47,805 nt of DNA from a bacterium (GTDB lineage: Bacteria; Vulcanimicrobiota; Xenobia; Xenobiales; JADMJV01). The DNA lies in contig JAFEBA010000010.1 in assembly GCA_018266105.1 (NCBI GenBank), positions 125,010-172,814 on the forward strand, given 5' to 3'. Under the pieces are notes generated by a model. The model did not search any database. It was not told where the DNA came from and saw only the letters and a program-made list of their open reading frames with translations. The position numbers and the translations under genes are program-made. Positions 1-8,741 of the stretch are shown here, piece after piece. Position 1 is the first letter of the stretch; each line of letters starts with the position of its first letter.

Positions 1-293
1 GGATCGGCGCCGGCTTCGTTCCGGCCAATCTGGACCTCAGTCTGGTGGATCAAGTTGAACACGTGAGCAATGAGGAGGCCATCGACATGGCCCGGCGGCT
101 GGCCCGGGAAGAAGGCATTCTGGCCGGCATCTCATGCGGTGCTGCCACAGCCGTGGCTCTACGTCTGGCCCGACAGCCCGAATGGGCCGGCAAGACGATT
201 GTGGTCGTGCTGCCAGACGCGGCTGAACGCTATCTGAGCGGAGCCCTTTTTGAGGGCATGTTCGCCGAGGTGGAACAGGCCGTCGGACGATGA
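1..293 (+). CDS. cysK: Cysteine synthase C-terminal fragment (5' cut by window)
   Basis: This is the C-terminal part of a PLP-dependent O-acetylserine sulfhydrylase, which makes cysteine from O-acetylserine and sulfide in the cytoplasm. The reading frame is open from base 3 and begins in the conserved stretch [12 protein letters not shown]. It continues through the typical [15 protein letters not shown] phosphate-cradle helix and a ..[13 protein letters not shown].. end. About 97 residues are visible, so roughly two thirds of the protein, including the PLP lysine, lies before the window. The stop codon overlaps the start of the next gene (ATGA), and that gene makes the substrate of this enzyme. 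The two therefore form a classic cysE-cysK pair in cysK-first order. The family call is firm; isoform A versus B cannot be decided from this fragment. Confidence 0.93.
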   Translation, partial: IGAGFVPANLDLSLVDQVEHVSNEEAIDMARRLAREEGILAGISCGAATAVALRLARQPEWAGKTIVVVLPDAAERYLSGALFEGMFAEVEQAVGR

Positions 294-1180
294 GTGCCCG
301 ACTTCTCGCGGCCCGACAGGCCCTGCTCAGAAGTTATCAAGAACACTCTTCAGGGCAGCGCATCGATCAAGAGCCGGTGGTCTCGGTGGGGGAGTGTCTG
401 GCCGTTCTGCGCATCTGCCAGGAGCTTCTTTTTCCTGGCTACTTTGGCCACCGAGACCTGACTGAGGACAATATGATGGGTCTGGTCGGGGCCAACCTCG
501 AACTCCTCCAGCACAAGCTGGAGACGCTGGTCGGCAACGAGGTGGGATTCGCTTTCTTGGAGTCGTTACCCGAAATTCGCCGCAAACTGCTCGGGGACGC
601 CCAGGCTGCTGTGGATGGAGACCCGGCCGCGACCGGGGTGGATGAGGTCATCCTGGCGTATCCGGGTTTTCTGGCGATTACTGTTTACCGGTTGGCACAT
701 CGCTTTCTAGACCTGGGCCAGCCCGTGCTGGCTCGTATTCTCAGCGAATGGGCCCACTCGCAGACGGGCGCGGATATTCATCCCGCAGCCCAAATCGGAG
801 AGCGCTTTTTCATTGATCACGCCACTGGCGTGGTGATTGGTGCCACGACCGTCATCGGCCGAGGCTGTCGCCTTTACCAGGGGGTGACGCTGGGGGCCCG
901 CTCCATTCCCAAGGACCCGGCCACGGGTAAAGTGCTGGCTGCCACCAAGCGCCATCCCACCCTCGAGGATGAAGTGACCGTCTATGCCAACGCGGTGATC
1001 CTGGGGGGAGCGACCGTGATTGGCACCGGTTCCGTTATTGGCGGTGGGGTTTTTCTCAGTCGCAGTGTGCCTGCCGGACATCGGGTCATTTTAGACCCAC
1101 CTGCCCCTCAGCTCCACGGACCCAAGACCGCCTGCCCGGATGGCGAGGTGATGGTGTGCCAGCTGGAGTTCGAGATTTAA
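290..1180 (+). CDS. cysE: Serine O-acetyltransferase
   Basis: It transfers acetyl from acetyl-CoA to L-serine, giving O-acetylserine, the first committed step of cysteine synthesis. The 296 residues comprise an N-terminal helical region (about 1-150) and a left-handed beta-helix of hexapeptide repeats (about 160-265). The active-site region [16 protein letters not shown] is followed by YQGVTLGA and the acceptor loop [20 protein letters not shown]. The protein is longer than EpsC-type enzymes (about 230 residues) and resembles the extended SrpH-like or plant/cyanobacterial forms. The C-terminus ends in a short tail after the helix (CQLEFEI). The ATG overlaps the cysK stop by 4 bases, so translation is probably coupled. 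Its end faces the lipoprotein gene on the other strand with only 9 bp between them and no visible terminator. Confidence 0.95.
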   Translation: MSARLLAARQALLRSYQEHSSGQRIDQEPVVSVGECLAVLRICQELLFPGYFGHRDLTEDNMMGLVGANLELLQHKLETLVGNEVGFAFLESLPEIRRKLLGDAQAAVDGDPAATGVDEVILAYPGFLAITVYRLAHRFLDLGQPVLARILSEWAHSQTGADIHPAAQIGERFFIDHATGVVIGATTVIGRGCRLYQGVTLGARSIPKDPATGKVLAATKRHPTLEDEVTVYANAVILGGATVIGTGSVIGGGVFLSRSVPAGHRVILDPPAPQLHGPKTACPDGEVMVCQLEFEI

Positions 1181-1189
1181 AGGCCGCTG

Positions 1190-1777
1190 CTAGGTCTGGG
1201 GGGTGAGCAGAGTTTCCAATTTATCACACCAGAACAGTTCGCAGGCTCCCGTTCCGGTATCGCTGCGAACCGTCGAGCTACACCAGTTCCAGCCGTCTGG
1301 GGCCTCTACCTGGACCAGGTAGCCGTGAGCACGGATCAGGTCGTGGACGCGCACGGCTTTGAGAACAGCCGCGATGTTATCGTTGGCCGGAATGAAGTGA
1401 GTGTTGGCCGAGTGCTGGATCACTGTATCTTTGTCGGGCACCTCGCCTTTGATTTCCCACTGGTAATATCGCTCGATGTGCTGCAGACTGATCTGGCTCA
1501 GATAGGCGCTGTTGGACATCTCGCCCCAGCCCAGGCTCAGGTCTTCGGGCGACAGGTCGGCTTCGCGGCCACTGGAAAACTTCTCCAACAGGAGCACGCG
1601 GGCCGTGATATCATATTCAGCCAGTGGATGGACCAGGTATCCATTGTGAGTCCAGGGCTTAAGGTTCTTGGCCACCTCTTTCTGTACGGGGTCCTTTTTG
1701 GCTATGATTTGCTTGGGCCACGGGTCGGAACGGCCACATCCAAGCAAGAGCAGTGCCAGCAGGCAGATTCGCGTCAT
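1190..1777 (-). CDS. Conserved lipoprotein of unknown function
   Basis: This 195-residue protein begins MTRICLLALLLLGCGRSDPW. That is a short positively charged start, a leucine core and a lipobox ending in Cys14, so it should be lipid-anchored and exported. The body contains a motif I recall from a widespread uncharacterised family, roughly HPLAEYDITARVL followed by ADLSPEDLSLGWGEMSNS. The C-terminal part has several cysteines (WCSSTV, GACELFWC). The start was chosen because its ATG overlaps the permease stop as ATGA (1774-1777). The frame is open further upstream, but that part only shadows the permease. It is the last gene of the seven-gene minus-strand operon. Function is unknown; an envelope-side partner of the permease is only a guess from position. 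Confidence 0.82.
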   Translation of the reverse strand: MTRICLLALLLLGCGRSDPWPKQIIAKKDPVQKEVAKNLKPWTHNGYLVHPLAEYDITARVLLLEKFSSGREADLSPEDLSLGWGEMSNSAYLSQISLQHIERYYQWEIKGEVPDKDTVIQHSANTHFIPANDNIAAVLKAVRVHDLIRAHGYLVQVEAPDGWNWCSSTVRSDTGTGACELFWCDKLETLLTPQT

Positions 1778-3219
1778 TTCTCCATCCCAACCAGCGGCGG
1801 TCCTTGAAAGCGGCGCCGCTCCAGGCCAAACCAGATCAAGCCGGTGGTGGCCAGAAAATAACCAATCACTTTGAGGGCCAGGGGGTCTTGCACTCCGATA
1901 TAAATCAGGCCGCTGCAGCCGACAACGGAAAGGGCCGCCGCCAGGCGAAAAAATCCCCCCAAATCCCACGGCCCCATTTTGTTCCAGGAACGACGGTAGG
2001 CGAACAGACCTAGCGCAATCGGCAACACGTAACTGATGTAAAGGAAGATGGTGCAGACCACGGCAATGGTGGCGTAAACTTTTGAAAAGCTGGCAAAACC
2101 GACGCTGAGCAAAGCAACCATCCAGATCGCATTGACGGGGGTGAGGTAGCGATTGCTGACCTGGCGGAGTTTGCTGGAGAGTGGCAGACCGCCATCCCGC
2201 GCGAAGGCATAGACCATTCGACTGGAGGAAGTGACGGTCGCCAAGCCGCACAGATATTGGGCCAGGCCGCATCCCAGGTAGAGTAAGGCGCACAGCCATT
2301 GGGGCAGAACTGAGCCCATCGTGTAGAAGAAGACCTTGTCGCCGTGACCGATCCCTTCAGCCATATCGGGAATGGCCATCACAATGGCAGCCAACATCAC
2401 CCATCCAAAAATGGATGAAGAGATCACCGCAAACACGATGGCTTTAGGTACGGCTACGCTGGCGCCTCGTGTTTCCTCCGCGGTATGAGCCGAGGCATCG
2501 AAACCCGTGATGGTGTAAGCCGGCAGCTGGAGTCCCAGCAAGAACAGGAAGAGAATACTTTCGGTCTGGGGCCAAACGCCGCCTCCGGCCGGTCCGCTGA
2601 AGTTGTGAATGGTAAACAGTCGGCCCAGATCGTGAGTCGGAGCGTAGACCAGCAAAGCAGCGACCAGCACAATTGTGACGGCCATGATCAGGTAGCCGGA
2701 GATGTCGATCAGGAAACTGGTGATGCGGATGCCCAGGTGATTGAGTAAGGCCTGGGAGAGGGTGATGAGAAGCACCACGATCATCTGAGTTTGCGGATCG
2801 GAGTGGAAACCCAAGATGGGACCCAATGAACCGACAGCAAAGGTATAAATGCCGACATTAATAGCGGAGAGCACCGTGATCAGTCCAGCCAGGTTAAACC
2901 AGGCGGTCAGCCAGCCCCAGGCCCTGCCTCCCAGGATAGAGGCCCAGTGGTAGAGGCCACCTGCGGTAGGGAAGGCGGACGCCACCTGACCCATGGCCAG
3001 GGCGGTGCACACCGAAAACAGGCAAGAAAAGGGCCAACCATAACCAATGGCTCCACCGCCCACAGCTGAAAGGCCCAGGTGCAACGAGGTCAAACCGCCC
3101 GCCAAAATGCAGATGACCGAGAAGGCCATGGCGAAGTTGGAAAACGCGCTCATGCGGCGCGACAGCTCCTGGGTGTAGCCCAGGCTCTCTAAATGGGCTT
3201 CATCGTCATGTTGGCTCAC
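1774..3219 (-). CDS. APC-superfamily amino acid/amine permease
   Basis: This inner-membrane secondary transporter has 481 residues and about 12 hydrophobic segments. The N-terminus ELSRRMSAFSNFAMAFSVI and the following GGLTSLHLGL, AFPTAGGLYHWAS and GFDASAHTAEETRGAS motifs are typical of the APC superfamily branch that carries amino acids, GABA, choline or polyamines. The start is a GTG that overlaps the dehydrogenase stop (GTGA, 3216-3219). The frame stays open upstream but loses protein character there. It is translated between an iron alcohol dehydrogenase and a lipoprotein, and lies downstream of a glutamine-synthetase-family ligase. Its likely cargo is therefore the amine or amino alcohol which that ligase glutamylates. 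The exact substrate cannot be read from the sequence. Confidence 0.9.
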   Translation of the reverse strand: MSQHDDEAHLESLGYTQELSRRMSAFSNFAMAFSVICILAGGLTSLHLGLSAVGGGAIGYGWPFSCLFSVCTALAMGQVASAFPTAGGLYHWASILGGRAWGWLTAWFNLAGLITVLSAINVGIYTFAVGSLGPILGFHSDPQTQMIVVLLITLSQALLNHLGIRITSFLIDISGYLIMAVTIVLVAALLVYAPTHDLGRLFTIHNFSGPAGGGVWPQTESILFLFLLGLQLPAYTITGFDASAHTAEETRGASVAVPKAIVFAVISSSIFGWVMLAAIVMAIPDMAEGIGHGDKVFFYTMGSVLPQWLCALLYLGCGLAQYLCGLATVTSSSRMVYAFARDGGLPLSSKLRQVSNRYLTPVNAIWMVALLSVGFASFSKVYATIAVVCTIFLYISYVLPIALGLFAYRRSWNKMGPWDLGGFFRLAAALSVVGCSGLIYIGVQDPLALKVIGYFLATTGLIWFGLERRRFQGPPLVGMEK

Positions 3220-4346
3220 AGCCGTCCAGACCAGGCGGCGTCCAACATCTGCAAGCAGTTCTCCACCGTCAAGGGGATAGGGTTGGTGGCCGCAGTGGGA
3301 TCGATCACGGCCTTCTCCGCAATCTCGCGCAGGCGGTCTGCGGGGATACCCAGGGCCTGCAAGGTCTCGGGAATGCGCAGTTGACGGCGAAGTTCCAGCA
3401 CCCATTCCAGGACCGACGGAACGCCCAGGTAGCGGGCCAATCGATCCAGTCGGTCGTGGGTGGCGGAAGCATTAAAGGCCAGCACGTAGGGCATCACCAC
3501 CGCATTCGTCAATCCGTGGTGGGTGTCGAAAAGGGCACCGATGGGATGTGCCAGTGAGTGCATGGCACCCAGGCCCTTTTGAAAGGCCACCGCGCCCATG
3601 GTCGAGGCGGCCATCATGTCGGCTCGAGCCTGCCGATCGCCGCCATCTTGGTAGGCCTTCACCAGGGACTTACCCACCAGTCTGCAGCCCTCCAGGGCAA
3701 TGCCATCCGCCATCGGATGGTGGAAGGGTGAGAACCAGGCTTCCAGGTTGTGAGAGAGGGCGTCCATGCCAACCGCAGCCGTTATTTTAGGTGGAAGGCC
3801 CAGAGTTGTATCCGGGTCGGCCAGCACCAGTCCCGGCAGCATCCGAGGGTGAAAGATGATTCTTTTCGTCTGTGTGGACTCATCCGTGATCACCGAGCAT
3901 CGACCGACTTCGCTGCCTGTACCCGAGGTGGTCGGCACGGCCACTACGGGGGCCATGCCCGACTCATTGACGCGCTTGAAATTGTCGCCCAGGTCTTCGA
4001 AGTCCCAGAGCGGGCGATCCTGGCCAACCATCAGGGCTACCGCTTTACCGACATCCAGAGCGCTGCCACCGCCCATGGCCACCACCCCATCATGACTTCC
4101 CGCGCGGTAGGCGGTCACGCCAGACTCCACATTGGCACCCACAGGATTGGGACGAACATCGCTAAAGAGACCAAAATGTGGGTGCTTCTCCAGCAACTCG
4201 CGCACCAGCGGAAGCGCCGCCAGGCCCGCATCGGTCACCAGGAGGGGCTTGTTCATGCCCAGGCTTCGACAGCAGTCGTCGAGTTCGGATAGACGCCCGC
4301 AGCCGAAACGGATTGGGGTGGGATAATTCCAGTTTACGTTTTGCAT
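3216..4346 (-). CDS. Iron-containing (type III) alcohol dehydrogenase
   Basis: This cytosolic NAD(P)-dependent alcohol dehydrogenase of the Fe-ADH family has 376 residues. The N-terminal dinucleotide domain carries VVAMGGGSALDVGKAVA (about residues 95-111) and VPTTSGTGSEVGRCSVI. The C-terminal metal domain carries AVGMDALSHNLEAWFS, LGAMHSLAHPIGALFDTHHG (conserved His metal ligands) and a downstream NPIPLT. The start ATG (MQNVNW) lies one base after the GS-like gene's TAA, so the two genes are coupled. In known amine-catabolic clusters (for example isopropylamine, Ipu) a GS-like ligase acts together with alcohol and aldehyde dehydrogenases on a gamma-glutamylated amino alcohol, and this enzyme could play that role here. 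No aldehyde dehydrogenase or gamma-glutamyl hydrolase gene is seen nearby. Confidence 0.93.
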   Translation of the reverse strand: MQNVNWNYPTPIRFGCGRLSELDDCCRSLGMNKPLLVTDAGLAALPLVRELLEKHPHFGLFSDVRPNPVGANVESGVTAYRAGSHDGVVAMGGGSALDVGKAVALMVGQDRPLWDFEDLGDNFKRVNESGMAPVVAVPTTSGTGSEVGRCSVITDESTQTKRIIFHPRMLPGLVLADPDTTLGLPPKITAAVGMDALSHNLEAWFSPFHHPMADGIALEGCRLVGKSLVKAYQDGGDRQARADMMAASTMGAVAFQKGLGAMHSLAHPIGALFDTHHGLTNAVVMPYVLAFNASATHDRLDRLARYLGVPSVLEWVLELRRQLRIPETLQALGIPADRLREIAEKAVIDPTAATNPIPLTVENCLQMLDAAWSGRL

Positions 4347-4347
4347 G

Positions 4348-5706
4348 TTAGATGATCTCGAAATAGCGCCGCAGTTCCCAGTCGGTGATGGTCTTGCGCA
4401 ATTCGCGCTCCTCCCATTCGCGAGTGGCGGCAAAATGGTCCACGAAAGCGTCTCCAAAGAGAGTGCGAGCTCTTTTACTGGACTTGATGCGCTGAGCAGC
4501 GTCCCAGAGCGTGTGAGGCAGTTCCAGCTCGGGGGGCTGCTCCTGGGTATAGGCGTTGCCCTGAATGGGAGGGCCCAGTTCAAGACTTTCTTCAATGCCC
4601 CACAGGCCTGAAGCCAGCGCGGCCGCCAGTGCCAGGTAGGGGTTGGCGTCGGCGCCAGCAACCCGGTATTCCAGACGCTGCGATTTGGCTGAACCAGGAA
4701 TGGCGCGTAAAGCGCAGGTACGATTTTCGACCCCCCAGGTGGCGTTGGTCGGAGCCCAGTAACCGGGGACCAGGCGCGAATAGGAGTTCACGGTAGAGGC
4801 CACCATGGCCAGCACTTCAGGCATGTATTTCTGACATCCGGCCGTGAAGTGTCGCATCAAGTCGCTCATTTTGTGGGGCTTGCTGTCGTCGAAAAAGACC
4901 CCCTTGCCGTCCTTCTGCAGCGACATGTGAATGTGCCCGCTCTGTCCAGGGTAGCTGTTCGACCATTTGGCCATAAAAGTGGCCATCAGACCGTTGCGTT
5001 GGGCACACACCTTGGCAAAGGTCTTGAAAAGTGCGGCTTTGTCGGCTGCGGCCAGCGAACCGTCAACTCCGATAGCGACTTCCAGCACGCCAGGACCCGT
5101 TTCGTTGTGCAGACCTTCGATGGGGAAATCCATGACCTCGCCCAGGCGCAGGAGTTCCTGATAGAATTCGTTCTGCACGGAATTGCGCAGGACCGAGTAA
5201 CCAAAGTTGCCCGGAGTCCACGGCTCCAGGTTGCGATAGCCCTTTTCCTGAGCGGACTTCGGGGTTTCGCTAAAGACAAAGAACTCGTATTCGACTGCGG
5301 AGAAGGGCTCAAAGCCCAACGAGCGACAGTAATCCACCACTCGGCGCAGAATTGCGCGCGGGCACAAAGCTTCAGCCGCGCCCGAGAACTCGGCCAGGAA
5401 GAAGAGTCCACCCTCTTCGTACATGAGATCTCGACAGGTCTCCGGCAAGAGGCGCACTGAGGCATCAGGGTATCCACTGTGCCAGCCGGTATGGGTGACG
5501 TTGTCATACAGCTGATCGTTGGAGTCCCAGCCCAGCACGACATCGCAGAAATTGAAGCCTCCCTCCAGAGCGGAGAAAAACTTGGACTTCGACATGTATT
5601 TGCCGCGCATAATGCCGTCCATGTCAAAGACACCGACCTTGACGTGGGATAGACCGCGTTCTTCGACGATTTGACGGGCTTGTTCAGCGTTAAAAATACC
5701 CGACAT
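4348..5706 (-). CDS. Glutamine-synthetase-family ligase (gamma-glutamyl-amine synthetase type)
   Basis: This is an ATP-dependent ligase of the glutamine synthetase fold, 452 residues long. The N-terminal motif GVFDMDGIMRGKYMSKSKF is typical of the PuuA/GlnA3-like branch and not of assimilatory GlnA. Visible catalytic-domain elements are AVEYEFFVFSE (metal-binding Glu), HNETGPGVLEVAIG, SGHIHMSLQ, RLVPGYWAPTNATWGVENR and RLEYRVAGADANPYLALAA. The adenylylation loop of enterobacterial GlnA is not recognisable. A strong Shine-Dalgarno (AGGAGG) lies before the ATG. It heads the metabolic half of the operon, followed with a 1 bp gap by the Fe-ADH and then the permease. The likely role is gamma-glutamylation of a polyamine, ethanolamine or another amine imported by the permease. 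The family is sure; the substrate is inferred. Confidence 0.92.
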   Translation of the reverse strand: MSGIFNAEQARQIVEERGLSHVKVGVFDMDGIMRGKYMSKSKFFSALEGGFNFCDVVLGWDSNDQLYDNVTHTGWHSGYPDASVRLLPETCRDLMYEEGGLFFLAEFSGAAEALCPRAILRRVVDYCRSLGFEPFSAVEYEFFVFSETPKSAQEKGYRNLEPWTPGNFGYSVLRNSVQNEFYQELLRLGEVMDFPIEGLHNETGPGVLEVAIGVDGSLAAADKAALFKTFAKVCAQRNGLMATFMAKWSNSYPGQSGHIHMSLQKDGKGVFFDDSKPHKMSDLMRHFTAGCQKYMPEVLAMVASTVNSYSRLVPGYWAPTNATWGVENRTCALRAIPGSAKSQRLEYRVAGADANPYLALAAALASGLWGIEESLELGPPIQGNAYTQEQPPELELPHTLWDAAQRIKSSKRARTLFGDAFVDHFAATREWEERELRKTITDWELRRYFEII

Positions 5707-5718
5707 GGGTGACCCTCC

Positions 5719-6858
5719 TTAACCCGCCTCGACGGCGGGGCTATCGATTTCGCTCCAGCGATGATTGAGGGCGACTGCCGTAGCCAGATGGGCGACCGTT
5801 CCCCCCAACGTATACATATCCAGTCGCGGCATCCCGATCCAGCAGCGGGGGCGCCCACGGTCCATGCTCTGGCTATCCAGGGCTGGACTGGCATAATCCA
5901 GCTGCAACTCGTAGTAGTGAGGCCTCTCCAGCGGGTGAGGATCGTGTTCCTGGCACTGCAAAAGCGGAAACGGGTAGGGGATGGGCGGGTCCAGTTGCAG
6001 GCAACTGGTTTCCAGCAAGGTCCTGGCCCATAGACCCAGCGGCTCCAGATAGGTATCCGGCGTCACCACTGCTTCCACCCAGCCGTCTTGCATGGTGAGA
6101 ATTTGACGTATGGCGGCGTAACGAAGGGTGGCGTGGTCCCAGTTAAATCCCTTCTCTACACTGCGCACCTGGGAGCGAGCGCCCTCAATCAGGCTGCTGG
6201 CCTCAAAGCCCGAAACATACAGCGGAAACAGTCCGAAACCGCTAAACACCGGGGCCAGGTAAGCGCGCTCGGTGACGCTTAAATGCCTCAGGGGCGTGTT
6301 CAAGAGACTTGCGATCGGCCGCGCGGAGAGAGCCACAACCCGTCGCTGCAATTCATTTTCGCTGTAGCGAGTCTTGATCCAGTTCAGGGCCGGCTGAACC
6401 CCGCGCTCCCAGAGCAGGTCCCCCGGGCACCACCCCAGGATCACCAGGCCGACTCGGGAACCCACTCCCTCCAGAGCCGGCAAGAGCTGATGCTCCCAGG
6501 CTTTGGAGCGAGGAATGTGCAGTCGTGGACCCCTCCCGCCCGGTCCGTCGAAGAGTTCCTGCAGGCGGGCCAATTCCAGCATCTGAGAAGAACCGGTGAA
6601 GATGATGTCATCGCAATTGGCGCGCAGTTCCAACGCCATGTTACGCAGCGGCTCCAGATCGGATTCGCGAAACTGGTTGAGCAGGTCTAAGACGGGCAGG
6701 TTGCGGCGGAGTTCTTCGGCTTTGCCGGTCCAGTTGGCTAACTGACCCTTCCAGTGCTCCACCGACTCGGCTGGCAGCGAATTCCACAGGCCGTCCATTT
6801 CACAGTGTAAAAGCCCGTGGCGATTTTCCTCAGAGGGAATGGTGGAAGCTTGCGACAA
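5719..6858 (-). CDS. Divergent phosphoglucose-isomerase-like (SIS fold) protein
   Basis: This 379-residue protein has scattered similarity to glucose-6-phosphate isomerase. NWTGKAEELRRNLP and DDIIFTGSSQMLEL sit where the first SIS domain binds sugar phosphate. SVTERAYLAPVFSGFGLFPLYVSG and SSLIEGA recall the second SIS domain, and GGTVAHLATAVALNHR recalls the C-terminal helix. The canonical GIGGSSLG loop and the final NPFDQPGVE signature are not intact, so isomerase activity is doubtful. Sugar-phosphate sensing is an inference. The start is TTG (MSQAS), chosen because a purine-rich GAAGGGG lies about 8 bases upstream and the preceding gene stops 11 bp before. It sits between the HD-GYP gene and the GS-like ligase gene in the same operon. 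Confidence 0.6.
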   Translation of the reverse strand: MSQASTIPSEENRHGLLHCEMDGLWNSLPAESVEHWKGQLANWTGKAEELRRNLPVLDLLNQFRESDLEPLRNMALELRANCDDIIFTGSSQMLELARLQELFDGPGGRGPRLHIPRSKAWEHQLLPALEGVGSRVGLVILGWCPGDLLWERGVQPALNWIKTRYSENELQRRVVALSARPIASLLNTPLRHLSVTERAYLAPVFSGFGLFPLYVSGFEASSLIEGARSQVRSVEKGFNWDHATLRYAAIRQILTMQDGWVEAVVTPDTYLEPLGLWARTLLETSCLQLDPPIPYPFPLLQCQEHDPHPLERPHYYELQLDYASPALDSQSMDRGRPRCWIGMPRLDMYTLGGTVAHLATAVALNHRWSEIDSPAVEAG

Positions 6859-6869
6859 GGTAGACCCCT

Positions 6870-8693
6870 TCAGGCAGTTTGGGTGCGGGGTTCCACGATA
6901 TCTCCAACTTTGCCTTCCTGGACCAGTTCCAGAAAGAGGTCTGTGGCCTCTGGATCAAACTGGGTGCCACGCCATCTACGCAATTCGGCTACGGCCGCCT
7001 CGACAGGCATGCCGGCTCGGTACGGTCGGTCCGAGGTCATGGCATCGAAACAGTCGGCTACGCACATGATTCGAGCCTGCAAGGGGATCTGGTTTCCGCT
7101 CAATCCGGCCGGATAGCCGCGGCCGTCGTAACGCTCGTGGTGATGTAACATGTAAGGAAGGATGCCTTGGAAAGCGCGAACAGGCTGCATGATCTCCACC
7201 CCATATTCGGGATGGCGCTTCATTTCTTCGAATTCCTCGTCGTTGAGCTTGCCCGGTTTGTGTAAAATGGCGTCTCGGATTCTGATCTTGCCGATGTCGT
7301 GAAGCAGGCTGGCGTATCGGAGTTCTTCCAGTCGTTCACCCTGAAAACCCATGCGCTCGGCGATCAGCACGGAGAAGCGGGTGACGCGCTCGGAATGACC
7401 GCTGGTGTAGGGATCGCGCGCATCGACGGCGTTGGCCAGGGCTCGGATCGAGTGGACGAAGAGCAGTCTGAGCTCGCTGTGTAGCCCGGCCTTGGAGATG
7501 GACAGGGCGGCCACGTTGGCGAAACGGGAGGCCAGCGATAGTTCGTCGGCCGAGAAGTCCCCTCCGTTCTTTTTCTGACGGACGTTCAGAACTCCCAGCA
7601 CCTGGTCGTCTTTGAGCAGCGGCACGGAAAGGGCTGCTCCCGATTCGTCCGCCTCATCGAACTGGTAGTAGACGATCGGTTTCCTTTCAGCTGCAACTTT
7701 ACCCGAGATGCGCTCGCCCAGCCGCACCCGGGTCTGAGCCACGACATCGTCGGGCAGGCCCCGCGCAAGCTTGATCGTCAGGGTCTCCCCATCCGGTTCG
7801 AGCAGCATGACCGAAGCGTTTTCGGCCTGCAGCTGAGTCAGGGTTTCGTCCAGCAATTCCTCCAGAACCTGTTCCATCGAGGCCGTTCGGTTCAGGGACT
7901 CGCTCAACTGCTGCAGAGCTTTCAGTTCACTCAGCTGTCGCTCCACCTGTCCAAAAAGCTGAGCGTTGTGAATCGCGTTGGCCGCGTGTCCGGCCAGGAT
8001 GGTCAGCGCCTGCACATCCGTGTCGGTGAACTCCGTATCCACTGCACCGATCAAGGTTAAAGACCCCACCACTCGCTGCTGCGACCGCAACGGCATTCCA
8101 AGCACGCAGGGTGTGGTGGGACCACCGGGCGTCCGCCGAAGCTGGCCTTCCTGCCTGAGCCAGGCTTGCAGTTCCTCGCCTGGTTCAACTCGAGTACTGG
8201 TTAACATAGGGCGTTCCTGGCCGGTTTGCTGCAGCATCTTAAGCTCGGAATGGACTCCATCCAGCATCACCAACGTGGCGCTGCCGGCCCGCACGAGTTG
8301 ACGAGCGAAAGTTAGAATGCGCTCAAGCAGGTCGTTGAGGTGAATGGTTTCGTGCAGAGTGGTCGAGAGCTCGTAGAGGCGTCGGAGAGTATCCAGATTG
8401 GCTTGCTGCTCGAGATAGCGCTGAAAGATCTGTTCCAAGGCCACCACCGTGCTGCGACCCACGGCCTGAAGTCCACCTGAAGAGCCCATCAATCGTAGGG
8501 TGGCGCTGCGGCCCGGACCGATCACGACGGGAAAGTCTCCCGGGGAGACTGCCAGAGGTTGGGCATCGAGCAAGACACAGGTGTACCCAGAGCCCTGTTC
8601 GATCGCGGCGAAAAGGCTCTCTACCAGTGAACTACATGCCTGTACCGGAGAGGGTTCCAAAACCAGTTTAGGGTCCCATCTGACCCGCCCCAT
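6870..8693 (-). CDS. GAF-GAF-HD-GYP protein (cyclic-di-GMP phosphodiesterase type)
   Basis: This 607-residue cytosolic signalling protein has two predicted GAF sensor domains (about 105-250 and 260-405) and a C-terminal HD-GYP domain (about 410-600). The HD pair is in LLHDIGKIRI (residues 465-466) and the signature is HHERYDGRGYPAG (about 518-530), followed by VADCFDAMTSDRPYR. These are the residues used to hydrolyse c-di-GMP. The first 100 residues include a small FHA-like or adaptor region (GPGRSATLRLMG) that I cannot assign. No membrane segment is visible. The ATG is 48 bp downstream of the response regulator stop and 11 bp precedes the next gene. It may couple a ligand signal to the amine-utilisation genes. 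A 7-bp inverted repeat lies just upstream. Confidence 0.92.
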   Translation of the reverse strand: MGRVRWDPKLVLEPSPVQACSSLVESLFAAIEQGSGYTCVLLDAQPLAVSPGDFPVVIGPGRSATLRLMGSSGGLQAVGRSTVVALEQIFQRYLEQQANLDTLRRLYELSTTLHETIHLNDLLERILTFARQLVRAGSATLVMLDGVHSELKMLQQTGQERPMLTSTRVEPGEELQAWLRQEGQLRRTPGGPTTPCVLGMPLRSQQRVVGSLTLIGAVDTEFTDTDVQALTILAGHAANAIHNAQLFGQVERQLSELKALQQLSESLNRTASMEQVLEELLDETLTQLQAENASVMLLEPDGETLTIKLARGLPDDVVAQTRVRLGERISGKVAAERKPIVYYQFDEADESGAALSVPLLKDDQVLGVLNVRQKKNGGDFSADELSLASRFANVAALSISKAGLHSELRLLFVHSIRALANAVDARDPYTSGHSERVTRFSVLIAERMGFQGERLEELRYASLLHDIGKIRIRDAILHKPGKLNDEEFEEMKRHPEYGVEIMQPVRAFQGILPYMLHHHERYDGRGYPAGLSGNQIPLQARIMCVADCFDAMTSDRPYRAGMPVEAAVAELRRWRGTQFDPEATDLFLELVQEGKVGDIVEPRTQTA

Positions 8694-8696
8694 TCG

Positions 8697-8720
8697 TAAA
8701 GCTAAATGTTACCAGCTTTA
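8697..8720. repeat. 7-bp inverted repeat upstream of the GAF-GAF-HD-GYP gene
   Basis: TAAAGCT and AGCTTTA are separated by 10 bases, centred about 15 bases upstream of the HD-GYP start codon. It could be an operator or a small hairpin that affects ribosome access. No U-tract follows on the coding strand. There is only this one copy, so it is weak evidence. Confidence 0.3.
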
Positions 8721-8741
8721 AGCCGGGAAGTCTAGAACGGC

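Noticed and set aside
1778..2299. N-terminal extension of the lipoprotein frame
   Set aside because: The upstream codons only shadow the permease. The ATG at 1777 gives a proper lipoprotein signal and a 4-base overlap with the permease stop.
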